Positions 37,725 to 47,475 of a stretch of 64,000 bases of DNA are shown piece by piece. The notes under the pieces are model-generated. The model did not search any database. It saw nothing but the letters and a program-made list of their open reading frames with translations, and had not been told where the DNA came from. Position 1 is the stretch's first letter. The number at the start of each line of letters is the position of its first letter. The position numbers and the translations under genes are program-made. The DNA is from Sphingobacterium sp. (GTDB lineage: Bacteria; Bacteroidota; Bacteroidia; Sphingobacteriales; Sphingobacteriaceae): NCBI GenBank assembly GCA_022712315.1, contig JALAGS010000047.1, forward strand, positions 1-64,000. Direction: 5' to 3'.

Positions 37725-37910
37725 CTACAAACCGTTCAACCAACTATTCACCTCATCTTGTGTTTTACCTGTTTTCTTTTGAAGTTTACCTACCAACTCA
37801 TCTTCCTTGCCTTCTGCATATAGTAAATCATCATCTGTAAGATCCGCATATTGCTGTTTTACCTTACCTTTAATTTCGTTCCAACGACCTTTCCATGTTA
37901 ATTCGCTCAT
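37725..37910 (-). CDS. CsbD family stress protein
   Basis: A 61-residue hydrophilic protein with the CsbD pattern: MSELTWKGRWNEIKGKVKQ at the N-terminus, then LTDDDLLYAEGKEDELVGKLQ. I chose the ATG at 37910 because the family starts there and AAAGGAAAA lies 6-12 bp upstream. A longer frame would add 24 unrelated residues. CsbD proteins are induced in the general stress response of many bacteria, and their activity is unknown. A degraded second copy lies at 25790-25885. Confidence 0.9.
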   Translation of the reverse strand: MSELTWKGRWNEIKGKVKQQYADLTDDDLLYAEGKEDELVGKLQKKTGKTQDEVNSWLNGL

Positions 37911-38008
37911 AATAATTTTCCTTTCGTTTTTTATTAATAGAACAGCCTGCAGCTGGAATCGTTTAAAAAAAAATGTTATCAAATGTTAAAAAAATATTCA
38001 CGGTGATT

Positions 38009-38992
38009 TTACTCCGTTTTATCAATGGTCGTTTCCTCTGGATCGAGTGGTGCCGGTGGAATTTCATCCACATTCCGCTCTATTTCCTGCGTTTCCACAT
38101 GTACCGCAAACTCAGAAGGTTCGATCGGAATAGCCATTTCCGCTGCGTACTCCCGAGTAAAAATAGCACCAAAATAAAGAATTGCCGCGGTATAATACAC
38201 CCAGAGCAAAATAAGGACAAATGAGCCTGCCGCACCGTAGGTATCCTGCGTTGCCGAACGTTCTAAATAGATTCCGATCAGGTAACGGCCAATCACAAAA
38301 AGAATGGCTGTAAATAGAGCTCCGGCGCGAACAGTCTTCCATTGAATGTTGACATCGGGTAAAGTCTTAAAGATCACGCTAAAGAGGATCACAATGACCA
38401 CAAAGGAACTGACAAAATTGATGAGATTCATGAGCACCACAGTAATATCGGGAAAGTAGCGCTGCAGCTGACCTGTCAAGGCCAGGATCACACCATTTAT
38501 AATTAACGTAACCACCAATAAAAAACCCAGACCAATAACGAGCGACGACGACAGCAACCGGTCCTGGATTAACTTCAGCCAGCCCTTTTTTGGTTTTGGG
38601 CGCACATGCCAGATCTTGTTGATGGAGTTTTGCATATCGCCAAAAACCGTGGTTGCCCCAAGAATCAAGGTCACCAAACTGATCACCAATGCCATATTGG
38701 ATTTGCCGGATAACTGGAGGTTTTGAATGACCTCTTCAATCTGTTTGGCGGCACTATTGCCTACCAAGCCGTTAAGCTCGGCAAAAACCTTTCCCTGAAT
38801 AGCATCGGCACCATAAAATATGCCGGCCAGTGCGATCATTAAAACTAGGATGGGGCCGATCGAAAAAACGGTATAATACGATAATGAAGCACTATATTTC
38901 ATGGAGTCTTCATTTATAAAACCTGATACGGTATTTTTAAGTATCGTCCAATACGTTTGCAGCTTGTTTGTATTTTTCTTTTTTACATCCAT
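38009..38992 (-). CDS. YihY/BrkB family inner-membrane protein
   Basis: A 327-residue membrane protein with about six TM helices. The family hallmarks are the N-terminal SASLSYYTVFSIGPILVLMIAL segment, FGDMQNSINKIWHVRPKPKKGW, and the C-terminal GAAGSFVLILLWVYYTAAILYFGAIFTREYA. Members were once called ribonuclease BN, but that activity belongs to another protein. The true function is unknown, with suggested roles in transport or envelope stress. The C-terminal tail is acidic and proline-rich. It is monocistronic, upstream of csbD on the same strand. Confidence 0.92.
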   Translation of the reverse strand: MDVKKKNTNKLQTYWTILKNTVSGFINEDSMKYSASLSYYTVFSIGPILVLMIALAGIFYGADAIQGKVFAELNGLVGNSAAKQIEEVIQNLQLSGKSNMALVISLVTLILGATTVFGDMQNSINKIWHVRPKPKKGWLKLIQDRLLSSSLVIGLGFLLVVTLIINGVILALTGQLQRYFPDITVVLMNLINFVSSFVVIVILFSVIFKTLPDVNIQWKTVRAGALFTAILFVIGRYLIGIYLERSATQDTYGAAGSFVLILLWVYYTAAILYFGAIFTREYAAEMAIPIEPSEFAVHVETQEIERNVDEIPPAPLDPEETTIDKTE

Positions 38993-39265
38993 TTCGTTCT
39001 TGTTTTTTAAGGAATTATTTTTTTAAAAGTTGTTATCGTTTTAAAAAAAGAAACTCCTTAAAGAGCCATAAGGTTTGTTTTTAAAAAAATTAGGCTTTTA
39101 CGATGCGCTATAACCATAGGCTCCAAATGCGTCTTTAGCCCAATTAATCAAATCTAAATATCCTAGAAATCAAGCTGTAAGACAAAGATTATTATCATAA
39201 AAGAAATAAAGCTAAACTATTGATTAATCTAAGTTGTTCCTCCTAAAAACAACTATTTAGAGCAT
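38993..39265. other. Divergent intergenic region
   Basis: A/T-rich spacer between the divergently read yihY and PA2169 genes. It should hold both promoters, but I find no clean TTG-N19-TAnnTTTG match in either direction. Confidence 0.4.
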
Positions 39266-39721
39266 ATGAAAAGTAATCAGAATGACCCCAATATTTTAAA
39301 TGACCTTATTAAAATCAATAATGACCGCATCGAAGGATACGAGCTGGCTATTGATCTGGCCAACGAGCAGGGCGAAGGTGCCCGGGAAGCTGTGTTCAGA
39401 AAGATGATCGGGCAGTCTGAAAAGTTTATTGCCGAACTCAGTCCACTGGTTGAGCTTGCTGGCCAATACGCGACTGACCGGACCAAATTAAGCGGTGAGC
39501 TTTTTCGGCTGTGGATGGTGATCAAATCAAAATTATCGGGCGGTAATATGCAAGATTTACTGGAGCATTGTGAACGGGGCGAGACGGCTTTCCGTGAGGT
39601 TTACAACAAGGCGCTGGCAGAGGAAAATAAGCTCTCCATAGGAGCCAAAAACCTGATCCAGATTCAGCTGAGCCAGCAGCGGGAAGCCCACGAAAATATT
39701 AAAATCCTGCGCGACATCTAA
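39266..39721 (+). CDS. PA2169/DUF2383 family four-helix-bundle protein, second copy
   Basis: A 151-residue soluble helical protein, paralogous along its length to the protein at 6906-7373 (shared INNDRIEGYE.AIDLAN, IGQSEKFIAEL, LSGELFRLWM). Function is unassigned; the ferritin-like fold is an expectation for the family. Charged residues are evenly spread and there is no signal peptide. It is followed by two inverted repeats. Confidence 0.87.
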   Translation: MKSNQNDPNILNDLIKINNDRIEGYELAIDLANEQGEGAREAVFRKMIGQSEKFIAELSPLVELAGQYATDRTKLSGELFRLWMVIKSKLSGGNMQDLLEHCERGETAFREVYNKALAEENKLSIGAKNLIQIQLSQQREAHENIKILRDI

Positions 39722-39738
39722 TCGATATCCGTTATAAC

Positions 39739-39760
39739 TTAACGTTAGGTACAACGTTAA
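39739..39760. repeat. Perfect inverted repeat TTAACGTT-6-AACGTTAA
   Basis: Two 8-bp arms (39739-39746 and 39753-39760) around a 6-bp spacer AGGTAC. Each arm holds the palindrome AACGTT. It sits between the PA2169 gene and the ECF sigma gene and looks more like a dimer-binding operator than a terminator. The role is unknown. Confidence 0.5.
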
Positions 39761-39791
39761 ATAGGTCTCTGACTTACATGCAGAGACCTAT
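39761..39791 (+). terminator. Terminator-like hairpin after the PA2169 gene
   Basis: A perfect 11-bp stem ATAGGTCTCTG / CAGAGACCTAT around a 9-nt loop, about 40 bp after the stop codon. It lacks a strong T-run. Confidence 0.6.
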
Positions 39792-39832
39792 ACTGAAGTT
39801 CCTTGGGAATAAGACCGGTGACAAAATCCATA

Positions 39833-39863
39833 TTGCAAATAATCAAAAATTTATCTAAGTTTG
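39833..39863 (+). promoter_or_regulatory. Bacteroidota promoter TTG-N20-TAAGTTTG for the ECF sigma gene
   Basis: TTG at 39833-39835 and TAAGTTTG at 39856-39863 are 20 bp apart and match the TTG-N19-TAnnTTTG consensus. Transcription should start near 39868-39872. The upstream TTG codon at 39861 would lie inside the -7 element, which decides the start of the following gene. Confidence 0.6.
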
Positions 39864-39884
39864 TCGGCACCTACTACAAATGCC

Positions 39885-40475
39885 GTGAATCTTAAAAATG
39901 AGATCGAATCTAAATACATCCTTCAGCGCCTAGAGCAGGGTGACAGGCAGGTGTTCGACCTTGTTTTTAAATCCTATTGGGATCCCCTACTCATCTACCT
40001 GTCCAAACTGGTGAAAGACCAGACCGATGCAGAAGATCTCTTGCAGAATATTTTCGTCAATCTCTGGAACAAAACTCAATCGTCCGAAATACAGGATATC
40101 CACGGCTGGTTATATGGGGCTGCCCGCAAGAGCGCTCTTTTCTATCACCGGACACAAGGCAACCAAAAAAAGCTGATTGCGTCTATTTTGGAATATATCG
40201 ACGTAACCGGATTTTCTTTGAGCGACCAGCAGCAAGGTAAAGAGCTCCAGCAGATTATTGATCGTGAAATTGAACGGCTCCCAGCAAAAATGAAAGAGGT
40301 ATTTCTATTGAGCCGACAGGAACAACTTAGTTATAAGGAAATTGCAGAACGTCTGGACATCTCTGACCAAACGGTCAAAAAACAGATCAGCAACGCACTG
40401 AACATTCTGAGAAATAACCTCAAGAAACAGGGGCTCTATTCGCTACTGCTCCTCCTTCTCATCGACTTAAAATAA
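39885..40475 (+). CDS. ECF-type RNA polymerase sigma factor (FecI-like)
   Basis: A sigma-70 family protein of 196 residues from GTG 39885. Region 2 is visible (VFDLVFKSYWDPLLIYLSKLVKDQTDAEDLLQNIFVNLW over its usual span) and so is region 4 (ERLPAKMKEVFLLSRQEQLSYKEIAERLDISDQTVKKQI). The C-terminus ends in a short hydrophobic stretch. A TTG at 39861 would give 204 residues but overlaps the promoter -7 element, so GTG is preferred. The FecR-like gene 64 bp downstream and the STN-bearing SusC make this a cell-surface-signalling sigma factor that probably drives the 41.7-50.3 kb operon. Confidence 0.9.
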   Translation: MNLKNEIESKYILQRLEQGDRQVFDLVFKSYWDPLLIYLSKLVKDQTDAEDLLQNIFVNLWNKTQSSEIQDIHGWLYGAARKSALFYHRTQGNQKKLIASILEYIDVTGFSLSDQQQGKELQQIIDREIERLPAKMKEVFLLSRQEQLSYKEIAERLDISDQTVKKQISNALNILRNNLKKQGLYSLLLLLLIDLK

Positions 40476-40539
40476 ATTTCATTATTTTTTAATGTTTATC
40501 TACCACCAAATACGTTTTGGTGCAACTATACTATAAACA

Positions 40540-41646
40540 ATGGCGCCCATGGAACCGAACAACATTGCAGAAATCTTATTGAAGTACGAACTCGGTATCA
40601 GTTCAGCGGAAGAAAACCAGCTGATAGAATCGTGGTACGAAGCGCAGCAAGCTGTGGAATGGGAACTGGATAGCGCCACAAAGGAAGATCGTAAAAATGC
40701 CATACTCCTTCAAATCCAACAGCAGCTTGATGCAAAGCCAGCCTCGCGCAGGCCATTGTACCAAAGGGCCGCTTGGATCAGCGCTGCAGCTGCCGTCCTG
40801 CTGATTGCTTTTGCTTTACTTTTTATCCCGCGTGGACAATCGCATCACGATACCCTAGCCGCGATAGATCAATTCAAACCCGGACAAGAAAAGGCCATCC
40901 TGAAATTGGAAGACGGGTCAAGCATCGCACTCAAGGGAGGCAAATCGGGTGTTAAAATCGTCAACGGAACAGCCGTCTATTTAGATGGATCCCCTATCAG
41001 CGCTATGGAATTGCAATCGCGCAAATTAACCGTTGAAGTTCCCAAAGGGGGGCAATATCACGTCAACCTGCCCGATGGCAGTAAAGTATGGCTGAATGCT
41101 GCTTCGACAATCAGCTATCCAATGCAATTTGCTGACGACAAACGGGAAGTCTTGTTAACAGGAGAAGCTTATTTTGAAGTAAGCAAAAACCCACATAAAC
41201 CCTTTATCGTGAAATCCAGAAACCAGGAAGTGAAGGTATTGGGCACCATATTCAACATCAACAGTTATGACAACCGCGAGTTTGTGGAAACTACGCTGCT
41301 TGAAGGTTCGGTCGATGTAAATCAACGCCTGCTTGTACCTGGACAGCGATCGCTCATCTCCAAGACATCGATCCAGATTCTACCGGCCAATATCGAAGCA
41401 GCGACGGCCTGGAAGAAAGGATATTTCCTATTTGACAACGAACGGCTCGATGCGATTTTGGCTACACTTTCAAGATGGTACAATGTAGACTTTGAATACG
41501 AAGACTCAGCTACCAAACAGCTTGTCTTTTGGGGATCTATCGACAAAAATCAATCATTGACCAAAACGCTTACCTTTTTGGAAAGCACCGGTCAATTAAA
41601 CTTTAACTATCGTGACGGCAAAATAGTTGTCCAAAAAAATAAATAA
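40540..41646 (+). CDS. FecR-family anti-sigma factor
   Basis: A 368-residue inner-membrane anti-sigma factor. A cytoplasmic N-terminal part (about 1-75, AEILLKYELGISSAEENQLIESWY) precedes one TM segment (about 77-97). The periplasmic FecR domain (about 170-270) shows TVEVPKGGQYHVNLPDGSKVWLNAAS split around the motif and LLTGEAYFEV. A C-terminal DUF4974-like domain follows (LDAILATLSRWYNVDFEY, near 305-322). FecR proteins hold the sigma factor until the STN domain of the receptor signals ligand binding. Its place between sigma factor and SusC is the standard order. Confidence 0.93.
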   Translation: MAPMEPNNIAEILLKYELGISSAEENQLIESWYEAQQAVEWELDSATKEDRKNAILLQIQQQLDAKPASRRPLYQRAAWISAAAAVLLIAFALLFIPRGQSHHDTLAAIDQFKPGQEKAILKLEDGSSIALKGGKSGVKIVNGTAVYLDGSPISAMELQSRKLTVEVPKGGQYHVNLPDGSKVWLNAASTISYPMQFADDKREVLLTGEAYFEVSKNPHKPFIVKSRNQEVKVLGTIFNINSYDNREFVETTLLEGSVDVNQRLLVPGQRSLISKTSIQILPANIEAATAWKKGYFLFDNERLDAILATLSRWYNVDFEYEDSATKQLVFWGSIDKNQSLTKTLTFLESTGQLNFNYRDGKIVVQKNK

Positions 41647-41699
41647 CGAAGCCTTTTTAATACAGAAATCTAAACATATTAACCTAAATCACAGACCCG

Positions 41700-44600
41700 A
41701 TGAATCGTCTAAAAAACTTGCTCTTGGTCACGTCGCTTCTTGCTGGTAGCACAGTCGTTGGTCAACAGCTCAATTATCAGGGCAAACCAACACTCAAAGA
41801 ACTTTTTTCAACCATCCGACAACAGACAGGCTATAACATCATTGCCTCTGGCAATCAGATAAACCTTAATACCGTCGTTAAAGTTCAGGCAAAGGATAAG
41901 GCTTTGCGTGATGTTCTTGAAGAAGCCTTTAAGGATTTACCGTTCACTTTTAAAATCGTTGGAAAAGAGATCACCATTCTTCCACGGGAGAAAAGCGGCC
42001 AACAGCATCAAAAACAACAGCAACCTGCCAAACAGCTTTTTGTGGACGGCACCGTAAGGGACAAATCCGGCCCCGTAGAATTGGTAACCGTTTACAACAA
42101 AAGCAACGACAAAGTCACTTTCACCAATGATAAAGGCGCTTTTAAAATCGAGCGGACCAGCCATACGGATACCTTAGTATTCAGTTCCGTTGGTTACGAA
42201 GAAAGGCAGCTTGCTGTGTCAACTAGCCAAAACACCGTTGCCATGCAACTGTTGCAGACGCAGAACCTGCTTGATGAAGTCAGCGTACTGTCGTATGGGC
42301 AAGAGGTATCCAAACGGCTCAATACAGGCTCTACTTCTAGCGTCACTGCAGCCACCATTGAGAAAACACCAACAGCAGACCCGCTCATTGCACTCCAAAA
42401 CCGGGTTCCCGGTATGATGATCAATACCTTAAACGGCCTTCCCGGCATACAGACTCAGGTGCAAATACGGGGTATTAATACCGTCAACCAGGATGGTGAA
42501 GCGCGACAACCCTTGTACATTGTTGATGGTATTCCTTTTAATAGCAGTTCACTCGCCTATATCGGTGCGAATGGCCTCACCTCCTCCTATTTAGGTGAAA
42601 GCCCTTTTAAAAGTATCGACCCCAGCACGATTGCCAGCATTGAAGTACTTAAAGATGCTGATGCTACTGCGATCTATGGTGCCCGGGGTGCCAATGGTGT
42701 GATCCTGATCACCACCAAACGCGGTAAGGCAGGTCGTCCCACCATTAATGCTGATTATTACCATAGTTTTGGTTCTATCGCTAACTATGTAAAAATGCTC
42801 AATACCGCCCAATATCTGGAGATGCGTCGTGAAGCTGCAAATAACGATGGTATTGAGCTTACGCCCAATGATTACCCTGACCTGCTGAAATGGAGCCAAA
42901 CGGAAGATCACGACTGGCAAAAAGAATATTTTGGCAATGTCGCCCATACGTCCAATGCTGAATTATCCTTATCGGGTGGATCATCGGGATTCAACTACCT
43001 CCTTGGCGGTGGCTTTAGGCGTGAAAACACTGTATATCAAAAGAAAAACGGTCTTACCGTCGGCAACTTCCGAAGCAACCTCGACTACCACAGTAAAGAC
43101 GGCAAATTTAAAGCTTCCCTTTCGGCGAGCTATGCAACGGATAAAAACGAAGTCATCCCACTATCGTTTACCAACTTTCAGACCCTGCCTCCAAATTTCT
43201 CCCTTTACGATGCTGATGGAGATTTAAATTGGACGATAGATAACCCTATTGCTGCGCTGGAGCGTACAGTTGAAAATAGAACTAAAAATTTAATCAGCAA
43301 TATCGCGCTGAGCTATGAGTTGTTACCTAATCTTGTGGCCAAAATCAATACCGGTTATACGCGCATGAAAATGGACCAGCTCGCCATCAATCCACGGAGA
43401 TCATTCAGGCCGTCCGAAAACATCTTAGGCAACAACACTTTTACCAAGGCCAGCGCAGCTACCTTTAATTTTGAGCCTCAGCTGAATTATGATCTGATCG
43501 TGGGGCGCAGTTCATTTCGTGCCCTTCTCGGGGGTACTTATATCCATCGCGGTAACTCAGCAATTACCACAAGTGGAAACGGCTATACAGACGATAGTCA
43601 GATTAGAGACATCCATGCCGCACCAATCATCAATATTGAACCCAAGGACACTCAGTACCGTTTCCTTTCGGGATTTGCCCGCGTGGGATGGACGTTTGAC
43701 CAAAAATATGTCATCAATGCAACTGTCAGACGTGACGGCTCTTCCCGTTTTGGTCCAGGGAAAAAATATGGTAACTTTTGGTCTGTCGGTACAGCGTGGA
43801 TCCTCAGCGAAGAGAACTGGTTAAAGGATAATCAGTTTGGCTTGAGTTTTGCCAAATTGCGCGGCAGCTACGGTCTGACGGGTAATGATAATATTGGCGA
43901 CTACTCCTATTTCGTGAATTACGAACGTATATTCGACAATTACCAAGGGCAGGGCTATCTTCCCAAGAACCCATTCAATGCAAATTATCAGTGGGAAGTC
44001 AACAAAAAGCTTGACCTTGCTGCTGAAATGGGCTTCTTGAAAGACCGCATCATCTTTGAAGCAAACTATTACCGCAATCGGTCGGGCAATCAATTAGTTG
44101 GCTACGGATTACCTACACAGGTGGGTTTTAGTTCGGTCAACCAAAACCTGGATGCCAATGTACAGAATAGCGGCTGGGAATTTAGCCTGCAGACCACACC
44201 GATCAACACCTTGGCCTTCACCTGGAAGACCAACTTTACCATGAGCATCAACCGCAACAAACTCCTGTCTTATCCCAATCTTGCAAGCTCCTCCAACAGC
44301 CTCACCTATCAGATCGGTAAACCATTAAATCTGATCTGGGGGTATGAATATCTAGGAATCAACGCTGCAGATGGGCAACCGCAATTCCGCGATGTGAATG
44401 GCGACGGTTTTATCAGTTTTCCAGATGACTATGTCCCCTTGGCAAACAATATTCCGACCTTCTTTGGTGGTCTCGGCAACTCGTTCAATTATAAAAACTT
44501 TGATCTCGACGTATTTTTTAGTTTCAAAAAGAACAAGCATATCTACAATTATCCATTTACGAGTGCCGGAAGTGTCATCAATGCCCCCGCAATTGTCTTG

Positions 44601-44909
44601 GACAGATGGCAACATCCGGGTGCGGAAGCTAAATTTCCGGCCTACACCACCAATTCTAGTACCATGTCGGACTACAATTCATCGAGTGCCAATTTTGTGG
44701 ACGGGTCGTACATCCGCTTAAGCAATATTACCCTAAGCTACTCGGTACCGGGTAAAATGCTTGAGAAGCTAAAACTTAAAAACCTACGCGCCTATGCCAC
44801 TGGAGCCAATCTACTGACCATCACCAGTTATAAGGGTACCGATCCAGAGACCGGCGTGGATATGCCCATGCTTAGGACATTTACACTGGGGATACGGACT
44901 TCATTTTAA
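41700..44909 (+). CDS. SusC/RagA TonB-dependent receptor with N-terminal STN signalling domain
   Basis: A 1069-residue outer-membrane receptor. After a signal peptide (about 1-21) comes an STN/secretin-like domain (about 25-98, LKELFSTIRQQTGYNIIASGNQ), a carboxypeptidase-like domain (about 115-190), the plug with the SusC signature LKDADATAIYGARGANGVILIT (near 315-336), and a barrel ending in an aromatic residue. The STN domain talks to the FecR protein, so ligand binding probably induces this operon. With the SusD, thioredoxin and M16 protease behind it, the cargo may be a peptide or a metal complex rather than a sugar; that is inference. Confidence 0.95.
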   Translation: MNRLKNLLLVTSLLAGSTVVGQQLNYQGKPTLKELFSTIRQQTGYNIIASGNQINLNTVVKVQAKDKALRDVLEEAFKDLPFTFKIVGKEITILPREKSGQQHQKQQQPAKQLFVDGTVRDKSGPVELVTVYNKSNDKVTFTNDKGAFKIERTSHTDTLVFSSVGYEERQLAVSTSQNTVAMQLLQTQNLLDEVSVLSYGQEVSKRLNTGSTSSVTAATIEKTPTADPLIALQNRVPGMMINTLNGLPGIQTQVQIRGINTVNQDGEARQPLYIVDGIPFNSSSLAYIGANGLTSSYLGESPFKSIDPSTIASIEVLKDADATAIYGARGANGVILITTKRGKAGRPTINADYYHSFGSIANYVKMLNTAQYLEMRREAANNDGIELTPNDYPDLLKWSQTEDHDWQKEYFGNVAHTSNAELSLSGGSSGFNYLLGGGFRRENTVYQKKNGLTVGNFRSNLDYHSKDGKFKASLSASYATDKNEVIPLSFTNFQTLPPNFSLYDADGDLNWTIDNPIAALERTVENRTKNLISNIALSYELLPNLVAKINTGYTRMKMDQLAINPRRSFRPSENILGNNTFTKASAATFNFEPQLNYDLIVGRSSFRALLGGTYIHRGNSAITTSGNGYTDDSQIRDIHAAPIINIEPKDTQYRFLSGFARVGWTFDQKYVINATVRRDGSSRFGPGKKYGNFWSVGTAWILSEENWLKDNQFGLSFAKLRGSYGLTGNDNIGDYSYFVNYERIFDNYQGQGYLPKNPFNANYQWEVNKKLDLAAEMGFLKDRIIFEANYYRNRSGNQLVGYGLPTQVGFSSVNQNLDANVQNSGWEFSLQTTPINTLAFTWKTNFTMSINRNKLLSYPNLASSSNSLTYQIGKPLNLIWGYEYLGINAADGQPQFRDVNGDGFISFPDDYVPLANNIPTFFGGLGNSFNYKNFDLDVFFSFKKNKHIYNYPFTSAGSVINAPAIVLDRWQHPGAEAKFPAYTTNSSTMSDYNSSSANFVDGSYIRLSNITLSYSVPGKMLEKLKLKNLRAYATGANLLTITSYKGTDPETGVDMPMLRTFTLGIRTSF

Positions 44910-44927
44910 ACCATTTAGACTACGGAC

Positions 44928-46307
44928 ATGAAAACCAACTATATCAAATTATTGAGCTTCCTTTTACCTGTTGCCTTAGGTATGAGCAGTTGCAACAAAC
45001 TGCTGGAGGTGACGCCAAAATATATCTACACAACGGATCAAATTTATGCGAATGACACCATGGCCGACAGTGTGGTGGTCGGGATGTATGGCCGATTTGC
45101 TGCTTATCAAAATGATCTTTCACTGAACACGGGATTATCTTCCGACGAGCTGATACCCGGTATCAATAGCTTTAACCCCGGGTATAGCTTTATGTACAGC
45201 TACAACCTCAATCCCTTTTCGGCGCAGACGAATGACTTTTGGGGAAATCTATATTCCATCATTGGGGTTAGCAATGCAATCATTGAAGGCGTTGGGCAAT
45301 CCAAGGGCATGACGCAAGCTGGCAAGGATGAAGCCATCGGCCAAGCTAAATTTATGCGGGCCCTCAATTACTATTTTTTGGTCAATCTCTATGGCGATGT
45401 TCCTTTGGTGCTGACGACTAATTATCCGGAAGAACGGCTCAAACCGCGCGCAGCGGTAGCGGCAGTGTATACGCAGATCATTCAGGATCTGGAAGATGCC
45501 AGCCAGCTTTTAGGCTCGGATTATCCGGGCGAGCGCGTGAAGGCCAATAAGTGGGCTGCATTGGCCCTGTTGTCGCGCGTATACCTATTTACCAAAGACT
45601 GGACAAAAGCTGAGCAGGCCGCCAGTCAGGTGATCGCACAGTCGCAGTTGTTCCAACTGGGCCATTTTGATCGTGCAGACGGGGGCGAGCCAATGGATAT
45701 CTTTACCAAAAACAATCCCGAGCAGATATTGCAGCTATGGAACAGTGTGGGCGCCTCCATTGGTATCGGCATAAAAGGAGAGTTTGCCAGCTTTGGCGTA
45801 ACTGAAGATGCAACGGGTCTATTGCCAGCATTTGAGGAGAACGATAAACGAAAAGAAAACTTCGTCCGTTTTGAAGAAACAGTAAACGGCTATCAGATCA
45901 ACAAATACCGTTCGGACGGCGAAGCCGGATCTGCAAACAATGAGTATACCTCGGTGTTGCGCCTGGGCGAACAATACCTCAACCGTGCCGAGGCACGCCT
46001 GGAACTTGGTCTCTCAACGGCTGTTGATGATATCAATATCCTACGCAGGCGTGCGGGACTTACGGATTTATCCAGTGGATTATCTAAATCACAGGCGAGA
46101 GCAGCCATCGTGCAGGAGCGTCGCGTTGAACTCTGTTTCGAATGGGGCGACCGTTGGTTTACTCTCAAACGCTTGGGGCTAGCCGATAACGTGATGAAAA
46201 AAGCAAAACCGACCACCTGGAAGACGTTTGCCCAACTCTACCCTTTACCGACCGTTGAGCTTCAAAATAACAGAGAATTAACGCAAAATCCGGGATATAA
46301 CAACTAA
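44928..46307 (+). CDS. SusD/RagB family lipoprotein (ECF-regulated locus)
   Basis: A 459-residue SusD-type protein with a lipoprotein signal (LPVALGMSSC, Cys22). Conserved features are ATG-distal AKFMRALNYYFLVNLYGDVPLVL, NKWAALALLSRVYLF, and the C-terminal QERRVELCFEWGDRWFTLKRLG with NRELTQNPGYNN. It is shorter than the galactan SusD. It follows susC by 18 bp and should form the lid of that transporter at the cell surface. Confidence 0.93.
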   Translation: MKTNYIKLLSFLLPVALGMSSCNKLLEVTPKYIYTTDQIYANDTMADSVVVGMYGRFAAYQNDLSLNTGLSSDELIPGINSFNPGYSFMYSYNLNPFSAQTNDFWGNLYSIIGVSNAIIEGVGQSKGMTQAGKDEAIGQAKFMRALNYYFLVNLYGDVPLVLTTNYPEERLKPRAAVAAVYTQIIQDLEDASQLLGSDYPGERVKANKWAALALLSRVYLFTKDWTKAEQAASQVIAQSQLFQLGHFDRADGGEPMDIFTKNNPEQILQLWNSVGASIGIGIKGEFASFGVTEDATGLLPAFEENDKRKENFVRFEETVNGYQINKYRSDGEAGSANNEYTSVLRLGEQYLNRAEARLELGLSTAVDDINILRRRAGLTDLSSGLSKSQARAAIVQERRVELCFEWGDRWFTLKRLGLADNVMKKAKPTTWKTFAQLYPLPTVELQNNRELTQNPGYNN

Positions 46308-46319
46308 ACACGATATACA

Positions 46320-47453
46320 ATGAGAATTACGCTATTAGCTTTTGCCTTTCTTTATTCCCTATGCTTCGTCAAGGCGCAGGAAAAAGCAACCTACCAGCTT
46401 CAGGGAACGCTTGCGGGCGCACCAAAAAATCACCAGGGAAAACTATTTCTGCAACGCTTTGGCTCCGATCTCCCGCTTGATTCTGCCCGGCTGGAACAAG
46501 GCCATTTTCGCTTTAAAGGTACTTCCGAAGGACCTGAAATCGCGAATCTATTTTACATGGATGCTACGGGGGAACGATCGGAAACACTCGATTTCTATTT
46601 GCACCCTGGCAAGATAACGATTCGGGCCAAATTCGGTCAACTTAATCAAGCGGAGATAGCGGGCTCAACATTGAATACTGAAGCTAGAAGCTTTGACAAA
46701 ACGCATCAGACGATATTGGACAGCATCAGTACACTAATGGCTGCCTATTTCGAGGCAGAGAATGCTTTTTCCCAAGATAGTTTTCGCATGGATTCGCCGG
46801 CACGGGCTACCATCAACACGATTGACGCGAACCTCAACGAATGGTCTGCGGCACTACAGACAGCACAGGTGAACTATGTGGAGCAGCATACGGATCATGT
46901 ACTCAGCCTTTTTAAATTACAGGCACTACTGAAAGATTCCAGCAATCAGCAACTGGTATCGGAGCTGTTTGACAAACTTACACCATCCCTTCAAGATTCG
47001 CCTTTGGGCCAGGAGGTCCGAGAGCAGCTTGCCAATCTTAAAAATCTAAAGATCGGTGATATCGCACCAGAATTTTTATTGGCGGATACTACCGGACGTC
47101 AGGTGAAGCTGACCGACTTTCGGGGCAAATATGTACTCGTTGATTTCTGGGCCAGTTGGTGTGTACCCTGCCGCGTGGAAAACGAGCATGTGCAGAAAGC
47201 CTATAATGCTTTTAAGGCAAATGGATTTGAAGTATTGGGTGTATCCACAGATTTCGCGCTCAGCAGCTGGAAAAAAGCCGTGTCGGACGATGGTATGACC
47301 TGGACCAATGTGGTTGATCCGGATGGTCAGGTGAGCGCAGCATATCATATCAAGAGTATTCCCTCCAATTACCTCTTGGATCCCACAGGGAAAATCATCG
47401 GCATCAACCTACGCGGCGACGCCCTTTATGAAACACTAAAAAACATATTCTAA
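46320..47453 (+). CDS. TlpA-like thioredoxin with N-terminal DUF4369 domain
   Basis: A 377-residue exported protein: signal peptide (about 1-19), a beta-rich DUF4369-like domain (about 25-125), a helical linker, and a C-terminal AhpC/TlpA thioredoxin domain (about 240-377). The redox motif is WCVPC (near residues 280-284) within VLVDFWASWCVPCRVEN, and the cis-proline is in KSIPSNYL. Such proteins are periplasmic thiol reductants that often sit in Bacteroidota SusCD loci. Here it is 12 bp behind susD and 22 bp ahead of the M16 protease, so it may keep cysteines of an imported peptide or of the protease reduced. Confidence 0.92.
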   Translation: MRITLLAFAFLYSLCFVKAQEKATYQLQGTLAGAPKNHQGKLFLQRFGSDLPLDSARLEQGHFRFKGTSEGPEIANLFYMDATGERSETLDFYLHPGKITIRAKFGQLNQAEIAGSTLNTEARSFDKTHQTILDSISTLMAAYFEAENAFSQDSFRMDSPARATINTIDANLNEWSAALQTAQVNYVEQHTDHVLSLFKLQALLKDSSNQQLVSELFDKLTPSLQDSPLGQEVREQLANLKNLKIGDIAPEFLLADTTGRQVKLTDFRGKYVLVDFWASWCVPCRVENEHVQKAYNAFKANGFEVLGVSTDFALSSWKKAVSDDGMTWTNVVDPDGQVSAAYHIKSIPSNYLLDPTGKIIGINLRGDALYETLKNIF

Positions 47454-47475
47454 TTCGCAATTTTATCACAATTAT

